From Silvibacterium dinghuense (lineage in GTDB: Bacteria; Acidobacteriota; Terriglobia; Terriglobales; Acidobacteriaceae), in the NCBI RefSeq assembly GCF_004123295.1, contig NZ_SDMK01000004.1, forward strand, positions 310,001-374,000: a stretch of 64,000 nt of DNA, given 5' to 3'. This document shows positions 40,653 to 48,761 of this stretch, in pieces (position 1 is the stretch's first letter; each line of letters starts with the position of its first letter). A model generated the notes under the pieces. That model searched no databases, was not told the DNA's origin, and worked only from the letters and a program-made list of their open reading frames with translations. A program made the translations under genes and the position numbers.

Positions 40653-42029
40653 CTATCCCCTATACCCTATCCCCTTGCCTGCGATCATCTGCCAGCCAAG
40701 CCCCAGCGCCAGGTATCCGAGGTAGAGATACGGCAGCCAGTTATAGGGCGCGGCGGGGATGGGATAGAGCGTTCCGGCGAGGGCGAGCAGCATGGCGACG
40801 ACTCCGGCAGCGGAGAGGGCGAGAACGCCGGGGCTCAACTTCTCCGTACGGCGCAGGTGCAGCGGCAGGGCCACACACACCAGCGCGTAGACGGTGATGA
40901 AGCCGTAGGTGGCAAGCGAGCCCATCCAGCCGTAGATGTTATCCGCCGAGACGCCGCGCAGCGCGAGCCCTGCGGCAGGCAGCAGCGTGGCAAGCGCAGT
41001 CACCAGGACAGCGCTGTGCGGCGTCTCGTTCCTGGCGTGCGTGCGTGCCAGGCTCTTATGCGCGAAGCCATGGTGGCTCATGAGCATGAGCACGCGCGAG
41101 GCGGCGGTGATGCAGGCCAGCACGCAGGCGAACATGCTGATCATGGCGCCGATATCGACCAGGGTGCCGAGCAGACCGACCTTTGCATGCACGGCGAGGA
41201 CATGCAGCGGCGCGGCAGCCTGATCGAGCGGCAGGTGCATGTCGCGATAGCCAAGCACTTCAGCATAGATACAGAGGATGAAGAACGCGCCGCAGCCGAT
41301 GGCGCACTGCAGCACGGCGCGGGGGATGGTCCTGAGCGGCTCGCGGGCCTCTTCGCCGAGCGCGGTCGCGGACTCGAAGCCGACAAAGCTGAACAAGGCA
41401 AGTACCAGTCCGAGACGGAAGCCGCTGCCCGTGGCGTCGTGGAGACGAAGCTGCGGCCAGTCGAGATGCAGTCCGTGGCGCGCGGCCACAACGGCGAGGA
41501 TGACGGCGATGCAGGTGACGGATGCGCCCTCCATCCAGAGCATCATCTCGGCCGAGAGCTTGATGTCGCGCCAGGCCATGGCTCCGGCGAGCACCACGGC
41601 CACGGACATCAGCACCACGGGCGGCGTCGCGATACCGAGCGCGGCATGGAGCAGAACATTTGCGAAGTTAAAGAATCCGGCAGCGACCGACGACGCCGTG
41701 GCCACGTAGGCCAGCAAGAGCGCCCATCCGGCGATGCCCGCGACCCAGGGCGGAAGCGACTGCGAAACATAGGTAAAGAGCGAGCCGGGCGAGGCGGAGC
41801 GGCGGCCGAAGCATCCGATGACCAGGCCGACCAGCACCAGCGCCAGCGTGGCGGCGAGATAGACGAGCCACGTCGCGTTGCCGGCCAGGGCAAAGACCAG
41901 CGGGATGGTCATGGCCGGGGTCGCGGTGGGTGCGATGGCGGAGACGGACTGGGCAAGCGTCTCCCAGGGACCGAGGATATGACGGCGCAGGCCGTAGCCG
42001 GGACGGGTTTCTTCCTGTAATTGGGGCAA
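40653..42029 (-). CDS. APC family amino acid/base permease
   Basis: The 458-residue protein has about 12 membrane helices and the APC signatures of helix 1 (SVSAIAPTATPAMTIPLVFA) and helix 6 (ALFSFVGFESATALGEEAREP, then IPRAVLQCAIGCG). It imports amino acids or related amines with a proton or by exchange. The C-terminal residues GIGYRG and the TAG stop are encoded by the start of a G tandem repeat, so the repeat has become coding at its edge. It is divergent from the cytosine-deaminase-like gene. Confidence 0.88.
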   Translation of the reverse strand: MPQLQEETRPGYGLRRHILGPWETLAQSVSAIAPTATPAMTIPLVFALAGNATWLVYLAATLALVLVGLVIGCFGRRSASPGSLFTYVSQSLPPWVAGIAGWALLLAYVATASSVAAGFFNFANVLLHAALGIATPPVVLMSVAVVLAGAMAWRDIKLSAEMMLWMEGASVTCIAVILAVVAARHGLHLDWPQLRLHDATGSGFRLGLVLALFSFVGFESATALGEEAREPLRTIPRAVLQCAIGCGAFFILCIYAEVLGYRDMHLPLDQAAAPLHVLAVHAKVGLLGTLVDIGAMISMFACVLACITAASRVLMLMSHHGFAHKSLARTHARNETPHSAVLVTALATLLPAAGLALRGVSADNIYGWMGSLATYGFITVYALVCVALPLHLRRTEKLSPGVLALSAAGVVAMLLALAGTLYPIPAAPYNWLPYLYLGYLALGLGWQMIAGKGIGYRG

Positions 42030-42216
42030 GTGGGACGTTTCGCTCCTAGCCTTTAGCTCTTAGCTTCCAGCTGAAGCAGTGCTGTGGCAAGCTTTCTCTT
42101 CTGGACTGCCTGCTGCGCGCAGGGCGGGACGCCTTCGGGGACTGGCCGTACCGGCGGGATGACACGTGGGTTAGGTTTGAGCTAGAGGCTAAAAACTAAA
42201 AGCCAGGAGCTGAGAC
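42030..42216. repeat. I inverted pair with A unit in the middle
   Basis: The arms gctcctagcctttagctcttag (42044-42066) and ctagaggctaaaaactaaaagcc (42183-42206) are imperfect inverted copies. An A fragment (ctgctgcgcgcagggcgg to ggactggccg) is between them. The promoter of the deaminase must lie here. Confidence 0.6.
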
Positions 42217-42660
42217 ATGAACTACGAAGCGATGCTGGATGTAGCGATGACCGAGGCGCGGACGGGGCTGGCCGAGGGTGGGATTCCGATCGGAGCGGCG
42301 ATCTTCCGCGCCGACGGGACGCTGGTGAGCTCGGGACACAACCGGCGGGTGCAGGAGGGCGATCCCTCGGCGCATGGGGAGACGGATGCCTTCCGGCGCG
42401 CGGGGCGGCAACGCTCGTACCGGGAGCTGATCCTGGTGACGACGCTGGCTCCGTGCTGGTATTGCTCCGGGCTCATCAAGCAGTTCGGATTCGGGACAGT
42501 GGTGGTCGGCGAGAGCCGCAACTTCGAGGGCGGCGTGGCGTGGTTGCAGGAGCAGGGCGTGCGGATTCTCAATTTAGACTCGCCGGAATGCGTGGAGATG
42601 CTGGATCGGTACATTCGTAATCATCCCGAGGTATGGAACGAAGATATTGGCGTGGATTGA
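42217..42660 (+). CDS. Cytosine/nucleoside deaminase family enzyme
   Basis: The 147-residue protein belongs to the zinc-dependent CDA fold. The zinc ligands and proton-shuttle glutamate are in SAHGETDAFRRAG and LAPCWYCSGLIKQFG. Overall it resembles yeast cytosine deaminase, including the EGGIPIGAAIF opening and the C-terminal region with NPEVWNEDIG. It probably deaminates cytosine or a similar free base in the cytoplasm. It is divergent from the APC permease, which might import the substrate (inference). Guanine deaminase is an alternative. Confidence 0.85.
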   Translation: MNYEAMLDVAMTEARTGLAEGGIPIGAAIFRADGTLVSSGHNRRVQEGDPSAHGETDAFRRAGRQRSYRELILVTTLAPCWYCSGLIKQFGFGTVVVGESRNFEGGVAWLQEQGVRILNLDSPECVEMLDRYIRNHPEVWNEDIGVD

Positions 42661-42839
42661 GCCGATAAGGGGGTCAGCATCCGGCCCCACGATCACACAG
42701 GCGCGCAGAGCGGGGTGCCGATCTGTAGACCGAATCCGGGATGGGATCAGCTGCAGCCGCACCAGCGGAGGCCGGGCAATGCCGGAGCGAGGCAGCGCCA
42801 CCGGACCCGCCGCGGACCAGGCGCTGTTCCGGAAGAAGG
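42661..42839. other. Spacer before the PAS kinase
   Basis: This 179-base stretch carries no repeat family seen elsewhere. It is the presumed promoter region of the kinase. The start of the kinase is uncertain, so part of this stretch could be coding. Confidence 0.4.
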
Positions 42840-45266
42840 ATGGCTCGACTCCGGGTGGAAAGAACCTACATCGCAATGATCGCGGGCACCGGCCTGGCCG
42901 CAGCCCTGCACTCGCCCGGCTGCATGGAGGCGATGCAGCAGTCCTGGCCGCGCTGGGGTGAGGCGGCCTGGAACGGGGTCACCGCCTTCTGTTATCTCGG
43001 CATCTACACCACGCTGGTCTGGACGCTGCTGCGGCTGCGCCGGGGACCGAAGCTGCCGCGCCTGCGCTGGCTGCTGGACTGGATGATCGCCTTCGTGATC
43101 TCGGACGGCGCGACGCGTCTGGCGCGGATCGCGGCCATCTGGCTTCCGCTGCGGCAGGTGGAGCTGGCGCTGCGCGTGGGCAGCGTGCTGGTCGGCGTAG
43201 GGCTGGCGCTCTATTTGTGGAGCGCCGTGCCGCACCTGGTGGAGACGCTGGAGGAGTTCCTGGCCGTGCTGGCCAAGCGGCAGAAAGAGGCGGCGACCCG
43301 GACGCTCGAGGCCCGCGAGGCGGCCGAGGCAGCCAACGCCGCGCTGGCCGAGTCCGATGCCCGCTTCCGGCTGATGGTGGAAGGGATCAAGGATCACGCC
43401 ATCTATACCGTCGATCCGCAGGGGATGGTCACCAGCTGGAACCGCGGGGCGCAGCGGCTGATGGGCTACACGGAGCAGGAGATCGTCGGCCAGCACTTTA
43501 CCCGCATGATGACGCCGGAGCTGGTGATGACCGGCGAGGCGGAGGTCATCCACGCCCGCGCCACCGAACTGCGCCAGTCGGAGGACGAGGGATGGCGGCT
43601 GCGGGCCAGCGGCGAGCGCTTCTGGGCGCGGGTGAGCAAGAGCGCCCTGCTCGATGAACAGGACCAGATCCGGGGCTTCGTGGTCATCGTGCACGACCTG
43701 ACGCAGCACCGCCGCGCCGAGCGCGCGGTACGGGAGCAGGCGCTGCGCATCAAGGCCTTCGTCGAGAGCGCGAACGACGGGGTGATCACCATCGACGCGC
43801 GGGGCATCATCGACAGCTATAACCCGGCCTGCGAGCGGATCTTCGGCTACAGCGCGGCCGAGGCGATGGGAAAGAACATCAAGATGCTGATGCCGGAGCC
43901 CTATTACAGCGAGCATGACGATTACCTGGATCGCTATGCGAAGACCGGGGTGCGGCAGATCATCGGCACGGCGGGCCGCGAGGTCAGCGGACGGAGAAAA
44001 AACGGCAGCACCTTCCCGATGGACATCTCGATCAGCGAGTTCCGGCTCGAAGACGGGCAGCACTACTCGGGGATCATCCGCGACATCACCGAGCTGAAGC
44101 GGGTAGAAGAGGCGCTCGAGGAGAACCGGACGCACCGGCTGAAGATGCAGGAGCGCTTTCTCTCCCATGTCTCTCACGAGCTGCGCACGCCGCTGACGGC
44201 GATTTACTTCTTCGTCAGCAATGTGGTGGACGGGCTCTTCGGCGACCTGACGCCGGACCAGCAGGAGCAGCTGCGGCTGACGCTCGAAAACACCCGCCAG
44301 CTCAAGGACATGGTCAGCGACCTGCTGGACATCACGCGGATCGACACGCATAAGCTGGCCATCTCCTCGCAGCCCTCGAACCCGGCGCGGCTGGTGCTGG
44401 AGGTGCTGAGCACCTGCCGCAAGAACGCGGGCGAGGCGCAGGTGGAGCTGGTCAGCCAGCTCGAAGGACGGCTGCCGTTTGTGTGGGCCGATCCCTCCCG
44501 GGTGCGGCAGATCCTGACCAACCTGATCGAGAACGCCATCAAGTTCACCCCGCCCGGCGGACGGGTGACGGTGGGCAATCAGCCTTTCCACGAAGGCGAT
44601 GAGCTGCTGTGCCTGAAGGTGGCCGATACCGGCTGCGGCATCCGCCGCGAAGACCAGGAGCGCATCTTCGACCGGCTGGCGCAGGCCGAGAACGCGAACG
44701 AAAACAGCCGTCGCGGACTGGGGCTGGGACTGTTCCTCTGCCGCGAGCTGGTGACGCGGCACGGCGGGCGGATCTGGGTGGAGAGCGAGCCGGGCGCGGG
44801 CAGCACCTTCTTCTTCACGCTGCCGGCCTTCAGCCTGCAGCAGTGGTGCGAGCGGGCGCTCGAGCAGCGCGACGGCGAAACCATCCAGATCACGCTGCTG
44901 GCCCTGGATCTGTGCACGCACGGCGAGGCCATCACCGGAGAGCTGCTGCATGACTGCAAGCGCATGGCCGAGCGCTGCATCCATCCCGGACAGGATGTGC
45001 TGCTGCCGATTACCGGGCGGGAACGGGAGACCAGGCCGACCATCTTCATCGCCGCCTGCGCGGGGGCGCAGGGCATTGCGATCATCGAGAGCCGCATCCG
45101 GAGGGAGTTCACCGGAGCGGCAAACCTGGCCGGCATCACGGTCTCGATTACCGCGACGCCGGTGCACGTGACCCAGGAAGCAGCCCGGGAGCAACAGACA
45201 GCAGAGGTGACCGCGCAGATTGAGAAGCTGATCGACGCGCACCTGGTAGTACGGAAGGAGAACTGA
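42840..45266 (+). CDS. Membrane-bound PAS-PAS sensor histidine kinase
   Basis: The 808-residue protein has four or so membrane segments at the N-terminus (about 10-135), a coiled linker (LAKRQKEAATRTLEAREAAEAANAALAE), PAS1 (DHAIYTVDPQGMVTSWNRGA), a FixL-like PAS2 (DGVITIDARGIIDSYNPACE), HisKA (FLSHVSHELRTPLTAIYFF) and an ATPase domain (NLIENAIKFTPPGG, DTGCGIRREDQ, GLGLGLFLCRELV). PAS2 has the usual FixL-type sequence (RKNGSTFPMDISISEF) but lacks a clear haem histidine. The last 125 residues form a domain I do not recognise. The CheY-like protein 3 bases downstream is the likely partner. ATG 42840 has no well placed ribosome site; ATG 42876 is possible. Confidence 0.85.
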   Translation: MARLRVERTYIAMIAGTGLAAALHSPGCMEAMQQSWPRWGEAAWNGVTAFCYLGIYTTLVWTLLRLRRGPKLPRLRWLLDWMIAFVISDGATRLARIAAIWLPLRQVELALRVGSVLVGVGLALYLWSAVPHLVETLEEFLAVLAKRQKEAATRTLEAREAAEAANAALAESDARFRLMVEGIKDHAIYTVDPQGMVTSWNRGAQRLMGYTEQEIVGQHFTRMMTPELVMTGEAEVIHARATELRQSEDEGWRLRASGERFWARVSKSALLDEQDQIRGFVVIVHDLTQHRRAERAVREQALRIKAFVESANDGVITIDARGIIDSYNPACERIFGYSAAEAMGKNIKMLMPEPYYSEHDDYLDRYAKTGVRQIIGTAGREVSGRRKNGSTFPMDISISEFRLEDGQHYSGIIRDITELKRVEEALEENRTHRLKMQERFLSHVSHELRTPLTAIYFFVSNVVDGLFGDLTPDQQEQLRLTLENTRQLKDMVSDLLDITRIDTHKLAISSQPSNPARLVLEVLSTCRKNAGEAQVELVSQLEGRLPFVWADPSRVRQILTNLIENAIKFTPPGGRVTVGNQPFHEGDELLCLKVADTGCGIRREDQERIFDRLAQAENANENSRRGLGLGLFLCRELVTRHGGRIWVESEPGAGSTFFFTLPAFSLQQWCERALEQRDGETIQITLLALDLCTHGEAITGELLHDCKRMAERCIHPGQDVLLPITGRERETRPTIFIAACAGAQGIAIIESRIRREFTGAANLAGITVSITATPVHVTQEAAREQQTAEVTAQIEKLIDAHLVVRKEN

Positions 45267-45269
45267 ACC

Positions 45270-45671
45270 TTGAATACGAAAAAAATCCTGATTGTGGACG
45301 ACGACCAGCACCTGCTGATCGGCCTGACGGCGCGCCTGAAATACCACGGCTACCACGTGGTGACGTCCATGGATGCGGTCTCGGCGATCGCCGTGGCCAA
45401 ACGGGTTTCCCCGGACCTGATCATTCTCGACCTGGGCCTGCCCGCAGGGGACGGCTTCCTGGTGCTGGAGCGGCTGAAGGAGATCCCCGATCTGTCCGTG
45501 ATTCCGGTGATCGTACTCAGCGCGCGCGACCCGGTGCCCAACAAGCAGCGCTCCATGGATGCCGGCGCCGTGGCCTTCTTTCAGAAGCCTCCGGAGAATC
45601 ATGCATTCATGGCCGCCGTGCATCACGCGCTGGGAGAGACCACGGCACTGAATGTCTTTCTGACCACCTGA
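45270..45671 (+). CDS. Single-domain response regulator (CheY-like)
   Basis: The 133-residue receiver has KILIVDDDQHLLIGL at strand 1, phospho-Asp in DLIILDLGLPAGDG, the Thr/Ser position in VIVLSARDP and Lys in AFFQKPPE. No output domain is present. The start is TTG 45270, with aaggag 11 bases before. It is coupled to the PAS kinase by a 3-base gap. Its last 49 bases overlap the C-terminal coding part of the hypothetical gene on the other strand. Confidence 0.9.
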   Translation: MNTKKILIVDDDQHLLIGLTARLKYHGYHVVTSMDAVSAIAVAKRVSPDLIILDLGLPAGDGFLVLERLKEIPDLSVIPVIVLSARDPVPNKQRSMDAGAVAFFQKPPENHAFMAAVHHALGETTALNVFLTT

Positions 45672-46540
45672 ATGCCCACTGCGCGTGGCGCGACTCGCCT
45701 TCGGCATCCGCTCCTCCCCTGACTCCGATGCCGGGCCCAGAGGCTGGGCACGATGCCGGGGTGCGGAGTCTCCGCTGCATCCGGTTGCGCCGTGCTTGCG
45801 GAGACCTCGGGCGACTCAGCCTCCTGCGATTCCGCTGGTGCAGCAGGTTTCTCTGGAGCAGGCGGCGCGTATCCCGACTCGGGCAGTGGCCGGCCGGCCT
45901 GATCGGGAAAGAGGCTGTCGCGCAGGAAGCGGTCGAAGCTCCACTCGCGAGCGGCGGACTTCTCCTCATCCTTCTCGTCCATCGTCTCCTCGACCCACGG
46001 CGCGGGCGGAGCCAGCTCTTCGCCGTTGGGGCCGAGGATGTACTCGTCTACCTGCGCGGGCCCGGGCTGCGTGAGTCCTGGCTGCGTGAGTCCGGGCTGT
46101 GTGAGTCGGGGCTGCGCGGGCGGCGCCGAGGCCGCGGGCACAACGGGAGCTGTATCCTTATGCGCACCCGTCTCTGCATCGGAACGGACGCGGGCAGCGC
46201 TGCGGCGCGGAGCTTTTCCCTCAGCAGCATTCTTTGGCCCGAGCAGCTGCGCAGCCGAGCGGATGACGGTGAGCAGCAGGCGCGCACGCTTGTCGTCGAG
46301 GGTGCCGTCGGCGATGGCGCGCGCGATGTCCGTGTAGAGATGCACCAGGTCCGAACGGTCTTCGAGCAGCGGAATATGGAGACGGCCGGGCGAACGGAGC
46401 TGGCGGCGGAGATCGTATCCGTGCGCGTAGCAGTAGAGCTCGCCACGAAGCGCGCGACGAGGGCAGGGATGGCCCGCAGCCCGGAGGTACTGGCAGCGCT
46501 GGGGCTGGGATGCGACGGAAAATGTAATGGGCTGCGACAT
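45623..46540 (-). CDS. Hypothetical protein with N-terminal Cys/His motif
   Basis: The 305-residue protein begins with a compact motif, RCQYLRAAGHPCPRRALRGE followed by LYCYAHGYD, whose Cys and His could bind zinc. A short helical region (LVHLYTDIARAIADGTLDDKRARLLLTVIRSAAQL) follows. The rest is Pro/Ala-rich and low complexity, with three to four copies of LTQPG. From about residue 262 on (GIVPSLWARHRSQGRSGCRRR) the sequence is encoded by an A-like repeat and then by the reverse strand of the response regulator, so the true functional end may be earlier. ATG 46540 follows AGGAGG perfectly. I do not know its function; similar proteins seem to be common in this group. Confidence 0.65.
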   Translation of the reverse strand: MSQPITFSVASQPQRCQYLRAAGHPCPRRALRGELYCYAHGYDLRRQLRSPGRLHIPLLEDRSDLVHLYTDIARAIADGTLDDKRARLLLTVIRSAAQLLGPKNAAEGKAPRRSAARVRSDAETGAHKDTAPVVPAASAPPAQPRLTQPGLTQPGLTQPGPAQVDEYILGPNGEELAPPAPWVEETMDEKDEEKSAAREWSFDRFLRDSLFPDQAGRPLPESGYAPPAPEKPAAPAESQEAESPEVSASTAQPDAAETPHPGIVPSLWARHRSQGRSGCRRRVAPRAVGIQVVRKTFSAVVSPSA

Positions 46541-46803
46541 GATGCCTCCTGAAGATGCAAGACAGCGGAAATGGAAGTGCGGGCGGAGAGCAGGGCGAAG
46601 CGGAGAACGCCGGGCAGGGACAAAAAGAAGAGGCGCGGAGGGTGAACCCCGCGCCTCTGTGATTTGATCTGCTCTTAATTTCAGTATAGGAAATTCGGCA
46701 GAAAATCATGCCAATTTGGGCAACTTTTATCGCCTTTGTTTTCTTTTACTTGCAAAAAATCTTGCCCAAGGGGGGCTTGACAGGATTTCGCCGCGCGCCG
46801 GTT
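46541..46803. promoter_or_regulatory. 5' region of the hypothetical gene with hairpin and T run
   Basis: On the minus strand a possible -10 (TATACT) lies at 46683-46688. About 30 bases downstream is a hairpin with arms gaggcgcgg and ccgcgcctc (46630-46657), followed by ttctttttg (46619-46628). That arrangement is an intrinsic terminator inside the 5' leader, or the end of the doxX transcript. Farther up, ttgggcaa and ttgcccaa (46715-46722, 46763-46770) form another inverted pair in AT-rich DNA. Confidence 0.5.
46619..46657 (-). terminator. Hairpin with T run before the hypothetical gene
   Basis: Nine-base arms gaggcgcgg and ccgcgcctc flank a short centre (agggtgaacc). The minus strand continues into ttctttttg. 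It could end the DoxX message or attenuate transcription into the hypothetical gene. Confidence 0.65.
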
Positions 46804-47244
46804 TTACTTCTCACCGAAGAGCGCTGCGTCGAGGCTGTAGCGGCCCGGTCCGGCAACAACCAGCGTGGCCATGATGGCGAGGTAGAGCACGATCAGTTCG
46901 CCATGATCCGAATCATGTCCGAAGAAGAGGAAGTGGTGCACGAAGGCCCAGGCCACCAGCAGGTTCACGAGCGAAACCAGCGCCGCCCAGCGGGTGAACA
47001 GGCCGAGGAGCAGCAGGATGCTGGCGATGGCGTCTCCGAGCATCGCGCAGATGAGGCTGGGCACGGCGCCGATGTGCAGCGGATCGGGAAAGTGCGCGGC
47101 CATCTGCGAAAAGGTGAAGAGCTTTTCGAGGCCATGCTTGAGCAGCAGCGGCGTAACACCGAGCAGGCGCAGCAGGAGCAGACCGGCGTCCTGTCCGGCA
47201 GGGAACAAAGGGATGCGGGCCAGATTCTTCAAGGGGCGCGCCAC
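46804..47244 (-). CDS. DoxX family membrane protein
   Basis: The 146-residue protein has four membrane helices: PAGQDAGLLLLRLLGVTPLL, then PSLICAMLGDAIASILLLLG, AALVSLVNLLVAWAFVHHFL and LIVLYLAIMATLVVAGPGRYSLD. The GRYSLD ending is the DoxX hallmark. These proteins act in thiol or quinone redox systems, with no fixed reaction. The start is GTG 47244; a TTG four codons later with better spacing to aaggag is possible. Confidence 0.8.
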   Translation of the reverse strand: MARPLKNLARIPLFPAGQDAGLLLLRLLGVTPLLLKHGLEKLFTFSQMAAHFPDPLHIGAVPSLICAMLGDAIASILLLLGLFTRWAALVSLVNLLVAWAFVHHFLFFGHDSDHGELIVLYLAIMATLVVAGPGRYSLDAALFGEK

Positions 47245-47610
47245 TCCTTCCGATTCCGTTGTACGTGGGTATCCTCAGTATGCCGCGTCCAGCTCCGCGG
47301 AGCCACATAAAAATAATCCGGCGTAACGGTACCTGGGAAAATTACTGCACATCGCAAGTATTTTCGAGAGAGCAGGGACTGGCCGTCCCGGCCTTTCGCC
47401 TTCGGCCCCCGCTCCCGTTGGTCGCACTCCGGAATCTGTGCGGTGGATCGGAAACGGGTGCCCCATCCAAGCTCGGCTTGGGTGGGACGGTACGGACCTT
47501 GATGGTACGAACCTTCGTAGTGCTTTCATCCTGCGAACCCACATCTCGAACAGCACGAGATGTGGGGCACCCGGCGTATCGCCCTGCGCGCAGCAGTGCG
47601 AAGCGGTGTG
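47245..47610. repeat. Composite repeat A-B-C
   Basis: An A unit is at 47373-47427, a spacer (ccggaatctgtgcggtgga), a B hairpin at 47457-47490, a spacer (tacgaaccttcgtagtgctttc in part) and a C hairpin at 47537-47573. A second A end (cgccctgcgcgcagcag) reaches to about 47597, 14 bases from the FadR-type gene stop. The first 100 bases are the doxX upstream DNA. Confidence 0.82.
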
Positions 47611-48405
47611 TCAGCTGGGGGCCGGGATGGATTCGAGGGCCGCGTCGGCGGACTCGGTGCGGGGCTTGCTGTTGGCCGTTTTGGCTGTGGCGCGAGGCTT
47701 GGCCTGTATCCGTTCGAGTCCCTGGTTGGTCTTGGCGCTTTCGAGGTGCTTTTCCATCAGGCGGCGCGCCTCTTCGGGCTTGCGGCCGCGGATGGCGCGG
47801 TAAATCTCGCGGTGCATCTCGGCGGACTCGCGGAGATCGATGGAGTGCTCGACGGTATTGCGGCGGGCGTCGTACATGGACGAGCTGACCGTCTCCATGA
47901 TGGCGGCGAGGATGGGATTGCCGGCAGCCTGCGCGATGATGCGGTGGAAGAGCACGTCGTGGATGAGGTATTCGGAGGGCTTCTCGACGGAGGCGAACAT
48001 CTCGGCTACCTCTTCGGCGAGGGCGGCGTGGTGCTCCTCTTTGCCGCGCTCCGCGGCGAGAGCGGCGAGACCGCTTTCGAGCAGGTTGCGAGCCTCGAAG
48101 AGATGCCAGTTCTGAAAGCCGTGCAGGGCTCCGATGAGCGAGAGCTGGCCCTGGCCGAACTCGGGCGGGCCGTCGGCGACGAAGGTGCCGACGCCATGCT
48201 TGATCTTCATGACGCCGAGCGCGGCGAGATAGCCGATACCGGCGCGGAGGCTGGCGCGCGAGATGTGCAGCTGGCGCGCAAAATCGCGCTCGGGCGGAAT
48301 CTTGTCGCCGGGCTTGAGCGTGCCGTTCTCAATGAGGGCACGGATGTGGTTGACCACCTGCCGGGTGCGATCGTTCTCCGCGCTATGCTGCATGGGCTGA
48401 GTCAT
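47611..48405 (-). CDS. GntR/FadR family regulator with FCD domain
   Basis: The 264-residue protein has a GntR winged helix (DKIPPERDFARQLHISRASLRAG) and an all-helical FCD ligand domain with metal-binding His/Asp positions (DVLFHRIIAQAAGNPIL; EMHREIYRAI). Relatives (UxuR, ExuR, KdgR-type) sense sugar acids or fatty acyl groups. The place next to two GH28 pectinases makes galacturonate or a similar acid likely, but that is inference. A Lys/Arg/Ala-rich tail of about 30 residues is extra. The end lies close to a repeat unit. Confidence 0.85.
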   Translation of the reverse strand: MTQPMQHSAENDRTRQVVNHIRALIENGTLKPGDKIPPERDFARQLHISRASLRAGIGYLAALGVMKIKHGVGTFVADGPPEFGQGQLSLIGALHGFQNWHLFEARNLLESGLAALAAERGKEEHHAALAEEVAEMFASVEKPSEYLIHDVLFHRIIAQAAGNPILAAIMETVSSSMYDARRNTVEHSIDLRESAEMHREIYRAIRGRKPEEARRLMEKHLESAKTNQGLERIQAKPRATAKTANSKPRTESADAALESIPAPS

Positions 48406-48761
48406 AGGTATAGATCCGTAAGTTGTCTGCTGCTGCGCTCAGGGCTGAGCGCATGCTTGATGCCCCATAGGCTCCCGCTGCTGGCATCGATAGAAAGAGA
48501 AAGGCATTTCACCACAGAGGACACAGAGAGCACAGAGGCATTCTCGCAACCTTTGCGGCTATTGTGTCTTCGCGCAGAAAAAGGGCATCTCATGCGAGCA
48601 CGCTCCCTCTGTGTCCTCTGTGCTCTCTGTGGTGCATCAAGCGGTCTTGCCGTTTCGCCCGCACAGGTTGCGCTTCGATCGGGATGACAGGGGTGAACCG
48701 CATGTGAAGAGGATACATTCCCACCCAGGCCAAGCCTGGGCGGGACATCCTCGACGGGCAG
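48406..48761. repeat. H element with inverted ends, D fragment and B hairpin
   Basis: An H element is bounded by caccacagaggacacagag (48510-48528) and its near mirror tctgtgctctctgtggtg (about 48617-48634). The ends are permuted copies of the same short words. A D fragment (cttcgatcgggatgac) is at about 48673-48688, and a B hairpin at 48718-48752 (cccaggccaagcctggg). No gene is seen. Confidence 0.72.

Noticed and set aside
42747-45707. A 986-codon open frame antisense to the PAS kinase
   Set aside because: Same reason; the kinase on the plus strand has complete domains.
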